Origin: Steroidobacter agaridevorans
GTDB taxonomy: Bacteria; Pseudomonadota; Gammaproteobacteria; Steroidobacterales; Steroidobacteraceae
Direction of reading: 5' to 3'
Length of the DNA: 64,000 bases
Assembly (NCBI RefSeq): GCF_009932555.1
Contig: NZ_BLJO01000001.1
Location: forward strand, 622,472 to 686,471
A program made the position numbers and the translations under genes. Below the pieces are notes generated by a model. It searched no databases. It saw only the letters and a program-made list of their open reading frames with translations, and was not told the origin of the DNA. How positions within the stretch are numbered: position 1 is the first letter of the stretch; every line of letters starts with the position of its first letter. Below, in pieces: positions 1-8,852 of the stretch.

Positions 1-663
1 CCCCATGTAGCCGCTGCCGACGTCGCCCATGAAAATCTTCGCGGGCGGCCAGTTCCATACCAGGAACCCCAGACAGCCGGCGGCGAATACCGACGCCGCC
101 AGGATCGCTTCCGGCGAGCCGCCGCTGAAATGATGCAAGAGCGCCCCGGCGGCAGCGACAAACGCGGCCTCGGAGCCGGCGATGCCATCGATGCCGTCCA
201 TGAAGTTGAACAGATTCAGCGTCCAGACGATGCCGAGCACACCCAGGACATAGCCGCCCCAGCCGAACGTGAAGACCTGCTCGCCGAAGCGCAACGGCGG
301 CAATCCGCCCAGCCAGGCCAACGCCCAGATCGCGGCGATCACATGGACGGTGAACCGGATCCTGGCCGGCAGCGGCCGCCGGTCGTCGAGAAAGCCGACC
401 GTCGCGACCGCCAGCGCGCCGACACTAAGCGCCATGAAAACGTTGAGAGATACCCGATCGAGCCACACCAGTACGCCCAGGACTGCCGTGGTGGCCAGCA
501 CAGTGGCCAACCCTCCTCCCCTGGGCGTCGGGACGGCATGTGAACTGCGCGAGTTCGGGATGTCGAGCACCTGCATCGACAATGCGATCTTGCGCACGCC
601 CCCAGTGAGCAGCACCGCCATGACGAACGCCGTAGCCGCGGATAAAGCAGATACGAGCGTCAC
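1..663 (-). CDS. WbpL/WecA-like undecaprenyl-phosphate glycosyl-1-phosphate transferase (partial, 3' end outside window)
   Basis: This membrane enzyme would start the O-unit by moving a sugar-1-phosphate from a UDP-HexNAc onto undecaprenyl phosphate. The first 221 residues are present and the gene runs off the left edge. Family (MraY/WecA, GT4) motifs are visible: PRGGG near residue 43, FLDDRRP near 84, NFMDGIDGIAG near 140 and FMGDVGSGYMG at the window edge, with hydrophobic helices between them. The GTG start overlaps the TGA of the upstream epimerase gene (GTGA), so translation is probably coupled. In Pseudomonas aeruginosa an epimerase/reductase paired with WbpL supplies D-FucNAc or D-QuiNAc as first sugar, and the same pairing is seen here. 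The actual sugar is inferred. Confidence 0.9.
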   Translation of the reverse strand, partial: MTLVSALSAATAFVMAVLLTGGVRKIALSMQVLDIPNSRSSHAVPTPRGGGLATVLATTAVLGVLVWLDRVSLNVFMALSVGALAVATVGFLDDRRPLPARIRFTVHVIAAIWALAWLGGLPPLRFGEQVFTFGWGGYVLGVLGIVWTLNLFNFMDGIDGIAGSEAAFVAAAGALLHHFSGGSPEAILAASVFAAGCLGFLVWNWPPAKIFMGDVGSGYMG

Positions 664-1622
664 GTCGTTGTCCCTCGCGCAGATACCTGACCGGCGAACC
701 AGCGCGCCATGTCGATCAGCCCGGCCTCGAGGCCCGTCTGCGGCTGCCAACCGAGCGCAGCCCGGGCAGCGCTCGCATCTACCCTCAAACTCGAGGTCAG
801 GCGATGTAGCTCGGCCCGTCGCCCGCCGAGGGATGCAGCCAGTCGCAACAACGCGAGCGGACAATGAAACACTCGCGAAGGCACATTCATGCCCCGCGCG
901 AGCACTCGCAGCAGCTCGGGCGTGGAAACATCCTCTCCGTCCGCGACTACGAATACCCGCCCGGCGGCAGCGCGATGAAACGCGCATAGGATCAGAAAGT
1001 CGCAGAGGTTTTCGACTCCGACGTAGCTGCGCCGGTTGCGCACGGAGCCCAATGGCAGCGGCACGCCGCGATGAACCAGCCGCAACAGTCGCAGGAAGTT
1101 GCCCTTGACTCGAGGACCATAGACCAGCGGCGGACGCACGATGACGAGCTCCATGGCATGCTTTTGCGCCAAAGCTCGTAACTCCCGCTCCGCATCCCAT
1201 TTCGAGATTGCATAGGGCTCGATGGGAGCAGGCTCCTCGCTGCCGGTGAAGATACGATCGCCGCTGTTGTTACCGAGCACGCCGATCGAGCTGACAAACA
1301 CGAAGCGGCGCACGCCCGCCCTGTGCGCGGCTTCAGCGATTTGGATCGTGCTCGCCAGATTCACCCGGCGATACTCAGCCAGAGGATCCGCGTGGTCCTC
1401 GTTCATCACGTGCGCGCGCGCCGCGAGGTGAATCACCGCGCCTGCTCCAGCCAAGGCCTGTTCCAATCGCGCGGCGCCGACGGCGCCCGACGCTTCGAGC
1501 AACTCCCGTCGGATTGCAGTCAGCCCGTGGCCTCGCGAGCTCAACATGGGGCACAGCACCGAACCGATGAAGCCGGTTGAGCCTGTCACCGCCACGGCGC
1601 CCGGCGACGACTCTATCGGCAT
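660..1622 (-). CDS. NAD-dependent epimerase/dehydratase family, probable UDP-4-keto-sugar reductase (WbpV-like)
   Basis: This is an extended short-chain dehydrogenase/reductase of about 320 residues. The N-terminal Rossmann motif is GSTGFIG, followed by HLAARAHVM, a serine-containing FVSSIGV strand and a YAISKWDAE segment holding the catalytic Tyr-x3-Lys. Paired with a WbpL-like transferase, such enzymes reduce the 4-keto group of UDP-4-keto-6-deoxy-HexNAc to UDP-QuiNAc or UDP-FucNAc, which fits the FnlA-type dehydratase in this operon. I chose the ATG at 1622, just before the Rossmann fold. The frame stays open further upstream, but that part lies inside the preceding glycosyltransferase gene. 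The 3' end overlaps the start of the WbpL-like gene. The substrate is inferred. Confidence 0.85.
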   Translation of the reverse strand: MPIESSPGAVAVTGSTGFIGSVLCPMLSSRGHGLTAIRRELLEASGAVGAARLEQALAGAGAVIHLAARAHVMNEDHADPLAEYRRVNLASTIQIAEAAHRAGVRRFVFVSSIGVLGNNSGDRIFTGSEEPAPIEPYAISKWDAERELRALAQKHAMELVIVRPPLVYGPRVKGNFLRLLRLVHRGVPLPLGSVRNRRSYVGVENLCDFLILCAFHRAAAGRVFVVADGEDVSTPELLRVLARGMNVPSRVFHCPLALLRLAASLGGRRAELHRLTSSLRVDASAARAALGWQPQTGLEAGLIDMARWFAGQVSARGTTT

Positions 1623-2836
1623 GTGTCCGGCCACAACACCGCCACATAGCGGCGGATCGCCTGCTTCCAATCGTGATTGCGCTCCATGAAGCGCCGCGGA
1701 CAGCCACGGATGCTCGAAAGATCGAAGTCGCAGATCTGCTCGATCAACCGGGCCAACGCCCTCGGATCGCCAGCCGGGCAAAACCAGCCCAGCTCCTTGT
1801 GATCCGACACCATTTTTTGCAGCTCGGCGCCGACATCACCGATGACCAGCAGCGGTTTGTCGGCAGCCATAGAAAAATAAGCCTTGCTCGGCACCGCCAG
1901 CCCGAACATTCCAGGCATCAAGGAAATCATGGCCACGTCGCATGCCAGCAGACCTTCGTTGTTGCGACCGAACTCCAGCGAAGGCAGGCAGCGCACGCGC
2001 CGCTCGGGATGTTGCGCGACGAACTGCTGCACCTGGCCGGCGAGCGCGCCATCGCCGATGAAAACGAATTCCGCCGCCGGGTGCTCGACCATTCGAATAG
2101 CATCGAGCAGCAATTCCAGCCCCTGGACGCGGCCGAAATTGCCGAAGTACTGAAAGATCACGGCGTCGGCGCGTGAACGGTCGACCATGGGCTTGTCGTC
2201 CGGCGACAGGGACGTGGATATCTCGCGAACGTCGGCCCAGTTCGGAATGACTTCGATCTGCGCCTTGCCCCGGGTCTTTCGCTGCAGTACTTCCAACATG
2301 TCCTGACCGATGGCGATCAGCGCATCGGCGGCCGAGTAGGTGCGGTCGAAAACCGCCTTGGCCAGCCGGTATTTCAGCGATCTCGGCGAGGTCAGCCCGG
2401 CCGCTGCCGCGTTTTCCGGAAAAACATCGTGCACCAGCAGCACCCAGCGAAATCCGAGCATCAGCCGGAACAATGCCAGGATCACCAGCAGGAACGACGG
2501 ATTGGTGCCGCAATACAAAACGTCGCCCCGCCGCAGCACACGCCAGGTCTGCAGAGCCAGTCCCAGGGCGAGTTGCACCTGGCCGAACAGATATGATTTC
2601 ACTCCGCCGTTGCGCGAGTGCTGCCCCAGAGCGGTCGAACGACAGGAAATATTGGGACCGAACGGCGCTGCCAGGGCGCAACTTTGTTCGGTCGACACGA
2701 CCACGACCTCGGAACCGGCGCGCGCCAGTCCTTCGATGATCTTGCGCCAGTAGTAACCTGTCGAATTGCGAGTGGCGTCCACGAACTCGGAAACGATCAC
2801 CACGCGCGGCCGCTTATCAGTCTGTGTTTGGATCAT
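1613..2836 (-). CDS. wbuB: Glycosyltransferase family 4, WbuB/WbjE-like (probable L-FucNAc transferase)
   Basis: This 407-residue GT-B enzyme has an N-terminal acceptor domain that opens with VVIVSEFVD, and a C-terminal GT4 donor domain with IFQYFGNFGRVQG near residue 235, FIGDGAL near 275 and the late AVPSKAYFSMAADKPLL segment that normally carries the E-x7-E motif. It directly follows the three UDP-L-FucNAc synthesis genes, the arrangement found with WbuB in E. coli O26 and WbjE in P. aeruginosa O11. The likely role is transfer of L-FucNAc to the lipid-linked first sugar at the inner membrane. The ATG start has a purine-rich AAAGA upstream, and the gene lies 9 bases from fnlC. Donor specificity is inferred from context. 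Confidence 0.85.
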   Translation of the reverse strand: MIQTQTDKRPRVVIVSEFVDATRNSTGYYWRKIIEGLARAGSEVVVVSTEQSCALAAPFGPNISCRSTALGQHSRNGGVKSYLFGQVQLALGLALQTWRVLRRGDVLYCGTNPSFLLVILALFRLMLGFRWVLLVHDVFPENAAAAGLTSPRSLKYRLAKAVFDRTYSAADALIAIGQDMLEVLQRKTRGKAQIEVIPNWADVREISTSLSPDDKPMVDRSRADAVIFQYFGNFGRVQGLELLLDAIRMVEHPAAEFVFIGDGALAGQVQQFVAQHPERRVRCLPSLEFGRNNEGLLACDVAMISLMPGMFGLAVPSKAYFSMAADKPLLVIGDVGAELQKMVSDHKELGWFCPAGDPRALARLIEQICDFDLSSIRGCPRRFMERNHDWKQAIRRYVAVLWPDTCR

Positions 2837-2845
2837 CGCGATCTT

Positions 2846-3979
2846 TCAGCGCCGCCACACGACCCGCTTCACGTAGTCCGTGTAGCTGTGAATGATGCGC
2901 ACTACCTTGTCCGAAACATTCGGCATGCCGTAGTCGGCAACCGGCCGCAACAAGCGCGTCTGCCCACGCGGCTGCGAGGACAGAATATCCAGAGCCTGCA
3001 GCACGCGCTCGGACTCGAGTCCCACCATCATCACGGACGCTTCCTCCATTCCCTCGGGACGCTCATGCGCTTCGCGGATGTTCAGAGCCGGGAAGTTCAG
3101 GATCGACGATTCCTCGGTGATCGTGCCGCTGTCCGAAAGCACGGCCCTGGCCTGCTTCTGCAGACTCACATAGTCCAGGAATCCGAGCGGCTTGAGCAGC
3201 CGCACCAATGGGTCGAACTGGATGCCGAGCCGATCGATCCGCTGCTGCGTGCGAGGATGCGTAGAAACGATGACCGGCAGCCCAAACTGCTTGGCTACGG
3301 TGTCGAGCACGCGGGTCAGCTTGGCGAACGCGGCGTCCGAGTCGATATTCTCCTCGCGATGGGCGCTGACCACGAAGTAGCGCTCGGGCTGCAAGCTCAG
3401 GCGCGCCACGATATCCGAGGCGTCGATGCCCGAACGATAGTGATCCAATACCTCGTACATCGGACTGCCGGTCTTGATCACGCGATCCGGCGGCAACCCT
3501 TCGCGCAACAGATACTCGCGCGCGATGTCGCTATAGGTCAGATTGACATCGGATGTGTGGTCGACGATGCGGCGATTGATCTCCTCCGGCACCCGCATGT
3601 CGAAGCAGCGATTGCCCGCCTCCATGTGAAAGATCGGAATCTTGCGCCGCTTGGCCGCGATGACGGCGAGACAGCTGTTGGTGTCGCCGAGCACCAGCAG
3701 GGCCTCCGGCTGCGTGCTGGCCAGCAGGCGATCGGTCGCGATGATCACGTTGCCGACCGTTTCGGCGCCGGTGCCGCCCGCGGCAGCGAGATAATGATCC
3801 GGCTTCCGCAACTGCAGATCGCGGAAGAAAATCTCGTTCAACTCGTAATCGTAGTTCTGCCCCGTATGCACGAGCACGTGATCGCAATATTGATCGAGCT
3901 TCGCCAGCACGCGCGACAGCCGGATGATCTCCGGCCGCGTGCCCACCACGGTGACAACCTTCAGCTTCTTCATGCTCAC
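2846..3979 (-). CDS. fnlC: UDP-N-acetylglucosamine 2-epimerase family, FnlC/WbjD (UDP-L-FucNAc synthesis, last step)
   Basis: This 377-residue member of the WecB/FnlC GT-B-like epimerase family has GTRPEIIR near residue 13, GDTNS near 98, HMEAGNR near 118 and PEEINRR near 131. Together with FnlA and FnlB immediately upstream, it would carry out the C2 epimerisation giving UDP-L-FucNAc from UDP-N-acetyl-L-pneumosamine. The GTG start forms a GTGA overlap with the fnlB stop. An ATG two codons later is an alternative start, and neither has a strong ribosome binding site. The sequence alone does not exclude a WecB/WbpI activity on another substrate, but the gene order fnlA-fnlB-fnlC makes the FucNAc role most likely. 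Confidence 0.9.
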   Translation of the reverse strand: MSMKKLKVVTVVGTRPEIIRLSRVLAKLDQYCDHVLVHTGQNYDYELNEIFFRDLQLRKPDHYLAAAGGTGAETVGNVIIATDRLLASTQPEALLVLGDTNSCLAVIAAKRRKIPIFHMEAGNRCFDMRVPEEINRRIVDHTSDVNLTYSDIAREYLLREGLPPDRVIKTGSPMYEVLDHYRSGIDASDIVARLSLQPERYFVVSAHREENIDSDAAFAKLTRVLDTVAKQFGLPVIVSTHPRTQQRIDRLGIQFDPLVRLLKPLGFLDYVSLQKQARAVLSDSGTITEESSILNFPALNIREAHERPEGMEEASVMMVGLESERVLQALDILSSQPRGQTRLLRPVADYGMPNVSDKVVRIIHSYTDYVKRVVWRR

Positions 3980-5085
3980 AGCGGCTTTGCGATCGTATCG
4001 GGACGTTGGCGGTCGAAGATCTCATTGGCCCACAGCATCACCACCATCTCTTCGTCGCCGACGTTGGTGATGTCGTGCGTCCACCCGGGAATCGTCTCTA
4101 CCACCTGCGGCTGCGCGCCGCTGGTCCGCACCTCGTGGTATTCGCCGGTGACGAGCTGGCGAAAGCGGAACAGCGCCGTGCCGCGCACAACCAGGAACTT
4201 CTCGGTCTTCGTATGATGGTAGTGACCGCCTCGCGTCACCCCCGCGTGCACCGTGAAGTACGAAAACTGCCCGCTGTCCACCGTCTTCAACATTTCGACG
4301 AACACCCCGCGAGTATCGCCATATTGGGGCAGCGAGTACACGAAGTCCTGCGGAGGCAGATAGCTGACGTACGTCGCGTACAGAGCCCGGGTCAATCCCG
4401 TGCCGACGCGCTCGCCGATCAAGGTCGTCCGACAGTTCCTGAACGCGCGAATCTGGGCAGCCAGATCGCCGAGCGTGATCGAATACGGCGCCGGCGCCGG
4501 CGCGAACAAGTCCGGCGACGCGTCCGGCTTCTGCATCAGTCCGAGCATGGCGGCGACGACATCGTCGATGTAAACCAGCCTGAGCACCACGCCCGGATCG
4601 GCGATCTGGATGGGCAGCTCGCGGGCGATGTTGTGGCAGAACGTCGCCACCACGGAGTTATAGTCCGGGCGGCACCATTTGCCGAAGACGCCGGGCAGTC
4701 TCAGCAGATGCACCGGGCAGCCAGTCTCCGCGTGCAGCCCACGCAGTTCCCGCTCCGCCTGCAGTTTGCTGCGGCCATAGGGATTATCGAGCTCCGCCTG
4801 TATCGAGGACGCGTACACGATCGGCACGCGGCGCCCGCATGACTTCACCGCATCACACAGCCGCGTGGTCAGATCGACATTGCCGCTGGTAAATTCGGCA
4901 GGGTCGCGCGGTCGATTGACGCCGGCGAGATGGAAAATGAAATCGGCCCTCGCCACCAGCGCCGTCAGCTCTTCGGCGGAGGACTGGCGGGTACAGCGCA
5001 ACACCTCGACGCCTGGCAGCTCGCCCAGTCGCACGGCGAGGTTTCGTCCGATGAACCCATTCGCGCCCGTCACCAATACGTTCAT
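3976..5085 (-). CDS. fnlB: UDP-2-acetamido-2,6-dideoxy-hexulose reductase/epimerase with C-terminal cupin, FnlB/WbjC/CapF
   Basis: This is a two-domain enzyme of 369 residues. The N-terminal NAD(P)-binding SDR domain (about 1-240) begins with VTGANGFIGRNL and carries a YGRSK segment with the Tyr-x3-Lys pair. The C-terminal cupin domain (about 255-365) has the metal-binding GGHYHHTKTEKF motif. This fusion is diagnostic of CapF/FnlB/WbjC, which performs C3 epimerisation in the cupin and 4-keto reduction in the SDR domain on the way to UDP-L-FucNAc. It lies 3 bases downstream of fnlA and overlaps fnlC. Confidence 0.95.
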   Translation of the reverse strand: MNVLVTGANGFIGRNLAVRLGELPGVEVLRCTRQSSAEELTALVARADFIFHLAGVNRPRDPAEFTSGNVDLTTRLCDAVKSCGRRVPIVYASSIQAELDNPYGRSKLQAERELRGLHAETGCPVHLLRLPGVFGKWCRPDYNSVVATFCHNIARELPIQIADPGVVLRLVYIDDVVAAMLGLMQKPDASPDLFAPAPAPYSITLGDLAAQIRAFRNCRTTLIGERVGTGLTRALYATYVSYLPPQDFVYSLPQYGDTRGVFVEMLKTVDSGQFSYFTVHAGVTRGGHYHHTKTEKFLVVRGTALFRFRQLVTGEYHEVRTSGAQPQVVETIPGWTHDITNVGDEEMVVMLWANEIFDRQRPDTIAKPL

Positions 5086-5088
5086 GGG

Positions 5089-6123
5089 TCATTCCAACGG
5101 ACGGGCCGGCCGCCCTTCGATCAGGTCGCGGATGAAGTCCAGTTTGAGCAGCAGCCGCTTCATGCCGTCGAGGTCGAGACGCTGAGTATTGTGCGAGTTG
5201 TAGTCGGCCGCGTCGGAAATGCGCCGCTCGCCCTGCTCGACGAACTTTTCATAGTTCAGGTCTCGCAGATCCGGCGGAATGCGATAGTAGTCGCCAAGGT
5301 CCGCCGCGGCCGCCATCTCCTCGCGGCTCAGCAGAGTCTCATACAGCTTTTCACCGTGCCGGGTGCCGATAATGTTGATCGGATGATCCGGCTTGCCGGT
5401 CAGTTCGAGCAACGCGCGAGCCAGAGTTTGAATCGTCGCGGCGGGAGCCTTCTGCACGAAAATATCGCCGTTGTTGCCTTTGTCGAACGCGTAAAGCACC
5501 AGATCGACGGCGTCGTCGAGGGTCATCATGAAGCGCGTCATGCTCGGATCGGTGATCGTCAGCGGCTTGCCCGCCAGCATCAAGTCGACGAACAGCGGGA
5601 TCACCGAGCCACGCGAGGCCATCACGTTGCCGTACCTCGTGCCGCAGACGACCGCCCCGGTGCGCTCCAAGCCGCGCGACTTCGCCACCATGACCTTCTC
5701 CATCATGGCCTTCGAGATGCCCATGGCGTTGATCGGATACACCGCCTTGTCGGTGCTCAAACAGACGATTCTCGACACGCCGGAGTTCACTGCCGCTTCG
5801 ATGACGTTCTCGGTGCCCAGGACGTTGGTCTTGACTGCTTCGAGCGGATGAAACTCGCACGACGGCACCTGCTTCAATGCGGCCGCGTGAAAGATGTAAT
5901 CCACGCCGCGCACGGCGTTCACGACGCTCTGATAGTCCCGCACGTCGCCGACATAGAACTTGAGCTTGTCGCTGGCGTAGTGCTTGCGCAGGTCGTCCTG
6001 CTTTTTCTCGTCGCGGCTGAAGATGCGGATCTCCGCCACGTCCGAACGCAGCAGACGGCGCAGCACCGCGTTACCGAACGAGCCCGTACCACCCGTGATT
6101 AACAGCCGACGCGATTGAAACAT
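5089..6123 (-). CDS. fnlA: UDP-N-acetylglucosamine 4,6-dehydratase/5-epimerase, FnlA/WbjB/CapE
   Basis: This enzyme makes the first committed intermediate of UDP-L-FucNAc. The 344-residue extended SDR starts with RRLLITGGTGSFG. At the active site the usual Tyr of Tyr-x3-Lys is Met (AMGISKAMMEK), as is known for the CapE/FnlA subfamily with its Ser-Met-Lys triad, so this is not a PseB or LegB dehydratase. I prefer the ATG at 6123. A TTG ten codons upstream is in frame but would add residues before the Rossmann strand. The 124 bases upstream, to the lipoprotein gene, have no other gene and no clear promoter that I can see. Confidence 0.94.
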   Translation of the reverse strand: MFQSRRLLITGGTGSFGNAVLRRLLRSDVAEIRIFSRDEKKQDDLRKHYASDKLKFYVGDVRDYQSVVNAVRGVDYIFHAAALKQVPSCEFHPLEAVKTNVLGTENVIEAAVNSGVSRIVCLSTDKAVYPINAMGISKAMMEKVMVAKSRGLERTGAVVCGTRYGNVMASRGSVIPLFVDLMLAGKPLTITDPSMTRFMMTLDDAVDLVLYAFDKGNNGDIFVQKAPAATIQTLARALLELTGKPDHPINIIGTRHGEKLYETLLSREEMAAAADLGDYYRIPPDLRDLNYEKFVEQGERRISDAADYNSHNTQRLDLDGMKRLLLKLDFIRDLIEGRPARPLE

Positions 6124-6247
6124 AGAGAGGCGCAAATGGAGCTCATGGACCAATATTGAATGACAACGTTACACGGCGCCAGAAGATGAGCCAGGCGTCA
6201 CATTTTAGCAACAATTGGACGACGACAGGGAGACCGCGGTCCGCATG

Positions 6248-7630
6248 TCAGGACGCTTCTCCAGGCACGTCGGGAAAGTATTGCCAGACCACGGTGCCGG
6301 CCGTACTGCCATGACCACCCAGCACGACAATGGAGCCATTGAAGTAGGCGAGCGAACTGGCGTGACGCACGGGCAACGGCGAACCGCCGCGAATCTCCGC
6401 ATAATGAACGCAATCGGACGCGAAGAAGACCTCGCTGCTGGTGTTGGGCTGCGTAGTCACTGAGCCATTGGCGAGATAGCAGCCATGCTCCGTGGCCAGG
6501 AGCGCGAAATGAGTCCGCGGCGGAATGCCCAGATTTTCTGCTTCCAAACGCCAGTTCACACCGTCGGCCGACGACCACACGTCGCTGAATTCGGCAACGG
6601 TTTCAGCCAATGGCCACGTTGTGGGCAAGACCGCCTTCAACCCGCCACCGACGACGTAGATGCGTCCCTTGAAGAAAGCGGCGCCGTGCACGAGGCCGCG
6701 GGCGCCCCACGGTGCAGTCGGAAGCACCCTCGTCCATCTGCCACCCACTGCATCGGCCCTATTGCCCGGCGCCGCCAGCCACACATCGTTGTAGCCGATG
6801 GCGCCACAGAGCGGACCGGTCGCGCACGTCGGATCCGAAATCCAGGACTGGCCGCCATAGACAAAAATTCGTTCGCCGTCCGAGGCCGCGTTCGGAGTGT
6901 ATCGGGGACCGAATGGCGCATGCGCCGTGTGCAATCGCCAACTCACCCCGTCTCGCGACGACCATACGTCTGAGAACAGATCGCCTGCGATCACGTACAG
7001 CCTGTCTCCGTGAACGAGCCATCCCGCGCCATGTCGACCGGGCCACGGGGCCGCGGCGGTCAACTGGCGCCAGTGCTGCGCGTCCGATGTGAACCAGACC
7101 TCACTGTTGAGGGTAGGGTCGCGCTCGCTGTTCCACCCTCCGAGCAGATACAACCCGCCATCCTTGGCTAGCAGTCCTGCGCCGTCGCGCCAGCGCCAGG
7201 CGCCTTCGTTAAGAAATCCTCTCCAACTGTTGGCCCGGTGGACCGAGATCGTGCGCGTAGACTCGGCGTCCAGACTGACAGTCCGCTCATCCCCGAAACC
7301 CGCGAAATCGATCTGGTGCTCTACCGTGGACGTCTGGTCGCCCCACGTGAGCACCACCTTCTTCTCGCCTTCGCCGCATTCTCGCGAAGTTATGAGATAT
7401 AAAATCAGGCCAGTGTCGTGGATCCGTGCGGCGCCACAGCCTTCGACGCGCGCTGATTGCACCATTGGCAAAACGACGGAGGAGGCAACTTGGCCCTCAT
7501 CGTCACCATCGTTCGGCGCGACCAGTTGCTTCCCGTCGTTGTCAGAGCCGCAGCCTGCCAACGCAAATAGCGCGAGGACGCACGTCAGCGCCGGTATCGA
7601 GGCACGTCGTTTTGTTCCCAGCGGGCGCAC
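6248..7630 (-). CDS. Putative lipoprotein with Kelch-like beta-propeller repeats
   Basis: The 460-residue product has a lipoprotein signal (hydrophobic stretch ending LAGC, Cys near residue 27), so it is probably anchored in a membrane facing the periplasm or outside. From about residue 135 it holds some five to six spaced repeats, each pairing a 'DVWSSxDGVxWR' strand with a 'G..IYVVGG' strand (DVWSSRDGVSWRLH, DVWSSADGVNWRLE, SEVWFTSDAQHWRQ and others), typical of a Kelch/galactose-oxidase-type propeller. No catalytic motif is recognisable. The GTG start almost abuts the upstream glycosyltransferase, so it is co-transcribed with O-antigen genes. Glycan binding is a guess. The function is unknown. 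Confidence 0.75.
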   Translation of the reverse strand: MRPLGTKRRASIPALTCVLALFALAGCGSDNDGKQLVAPNDGDDEGQVASSVVLPMVQSARVEGCGAARIHDTGLILYLITSRECGEGEKKVVLTWGDQTSTVEHQIDFAGFGDERTVSLDAESTRTISVHRANSWRGFLNEGAWRWRDGAGLLAKDGGLYLLGGWNSERDPTLNSEVWFTSDAQHWRQLTAAAPWPGRHGAGWLVHGDRLYVIAGDLFSDVWSSRDGVSWRLHTAHAPFGPRYTPNAASDGERIFVYGGQSWISDPTCATGPLCGAIGYNDVWLAAPGNRADAVGGRWTRVLPTAPWGARGLVHGAAFFKGRIYVVGGGLKAVLPTTWPLAETVAEFSDVWSSADGVNWRLEAENLGIPPRTHFALLATEHGCYLANGSVTTQPNTSSEVFFASDCVHYAEIRGGSPLPVRHASSLAYFNGSIVVLGGHGSTAGTVVWQYFPDVPGEAS

Positions 7631-7631
7631 G

Positions 7632-8852
7632 TCAGCAACTGCCCACTATCTGCGAATAAACGTCCAACAGTTTCGAAGCATTGCGTCTCACGTCGAAGTT
7701 GCGCTCCGCCATCTCCCGTGCCGCCTGCCCCATGCGGCGCGTCAGGTCGCGATCGCTCGCCAGACGCTCGATCGCCAGCGCCAACTGTTCCGCTGAACGC
7801 GGCGCTATCGCGATGCCTGTGACACCGTCCACGAGTGTATCGGGCTTGGGATCCCGCACAGCGACGATACTCGGCACGCCGAAGAAGGCCGCCTCGAAAA
7901 TGGGTCGCCCCGGAGCGTCGAAGTAAGAGGGAAAGCACAGCACATCCATGCGCTGATAGGCGCGGGCAATATCTGCGGTGAATCCCACGATGTGCACCTG
8001 GCTGCGAAGCTGGTGACGGTCCAGCGCCTCTTCAACGCGTGCACGCGAGCTCTGCTGCAGTCCGAGCATTCTCAAGATCATGGCGCGCAGGCCGCGCGAT
8101 GGCGCCGCGTCGTCGCCAATGATGATGAACTCCACGTCGTAGCCCCGCTTACGCGTAATTGCAGCGGCTTCGATCAGCTCATGAATGCCCTTGACCTCGA
8201 GCAGATTGCCGACGAAGCCCACTTTGAACGACTCTGGGCGCAGCACTGCCAGGCGTTGTGCCACGACCGCGTCGGGCTCGGGCAAAAAGGCCGGTGAGAA
8301 TGCATTGTGAATGACCTGTACAGGCAGGTCCGCGGGCAGACTCGCGCGCACGTTCTCGTCGATTGCGACGACCGCGTCGGCTTCATTGCGCAGCATCGAG
8401 TCGACCCAGCGAGTGCGCCATGAGGACGGATCGACGCGGGCGAGCGATCGAACGTGAACCACGACGCCTCGCGGCTTCAGCCAGCGGCGCGCCAGCCACA
8501 ACACGGCGAGGCCGGTGAATTCGTTCAGATGAACGATATCGACGTCCTGGCACTCCCTGCGGGCGCGCCACAATCCGGCGACCGTGGCAGGCAGATAGGA
8601 GATCTCGCGCAGGACGACCAGCCAGCGGAAACCCCGATAATAGCTGTAGCGCGTGTTATCCATCTTAGTCAGCCCGCGCACCTCCAGCACGCGGCCGAGG
8701 CGCGAGAAAAACTCGCGCACGCTGCCACGCTGAGTGAGAAACGTCGCTTCGACCCGGTTCGGAGGAAACGCACGCACGGCTTCGTAGAGGCTGCGGGATG
8801 CGCCGCCGAACGCGCCGATCACGTGTATGTAGACGACTTTGAGCGGCCTCAT
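7632..8852 (-). CDS. Glycosyltransferase family 4 (GT-B), O-antigen assembly
   Basis: The 406-residue GT-B protein has an N-terminal GAFGGASRSLYEA loop and a C-terminal GT4 donor domain: KVGFVGNLLEVKGIHELIEA near residue 210, FIIIGDDAA near 240, and a late PSYFDAPGRPIFEAAFFGVPSI segment with the E-x7-E-like motif (E..AFFGV). It would add one sugar of the repeat unit on the cytoplasmic face of the membrane. The ATG start overlaps the stop of the amidotransferase gene upstream (ATGA), and the lipoprotein gene begins almost immediately after it. The donor and the linkage cannot be read from sequence. Confidence 0.85.
   Translation of the reverse strand: MRPLKVVYIHVIGAFGGASRSLYEAVRAFPPNRVEATFLTQRGSVREFFSRLGRVLEVRGLTKMDNTRYSYYRGFRWLVVLREISYLPATVAGLWRARRECQDVDIVHLNEFTGLAVLWLARRWLKPRGVVVHVRSLARVDPSSWRTRWVDSMLRNEADAVVAIDENVRASLPADLPVQVIHNAFSPAFLPEPDAVVAQRLAVLRPESFKVGFVGNLLEVKGIHELIEAAAITRKRGYDVEFIIIGDDAAPSRGLRAMILRMLGLQQSSRARVEEALDRHQLRSQVHIVGFTADIARAYQRMDVLCFPSYFDAPGRPIFEAAFFGVPSIVAVRDPKPDTLVDGVTGIAIAPRSAEQLALAIERLASDRDLTRRMGQAAREMAERNFDVRRNASKLLDVYSQIVGSC

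Noticed and set aside
5089-6123. FnlA-type gene as the missing LegB/PseB dehydratase of the nonulosonate pathway
   Set aside because: The active site has Met in place of the catalytic Tyr and the gene is directly followed by fnlB and fnlC, both diagnostic of the L-FucNAc route.
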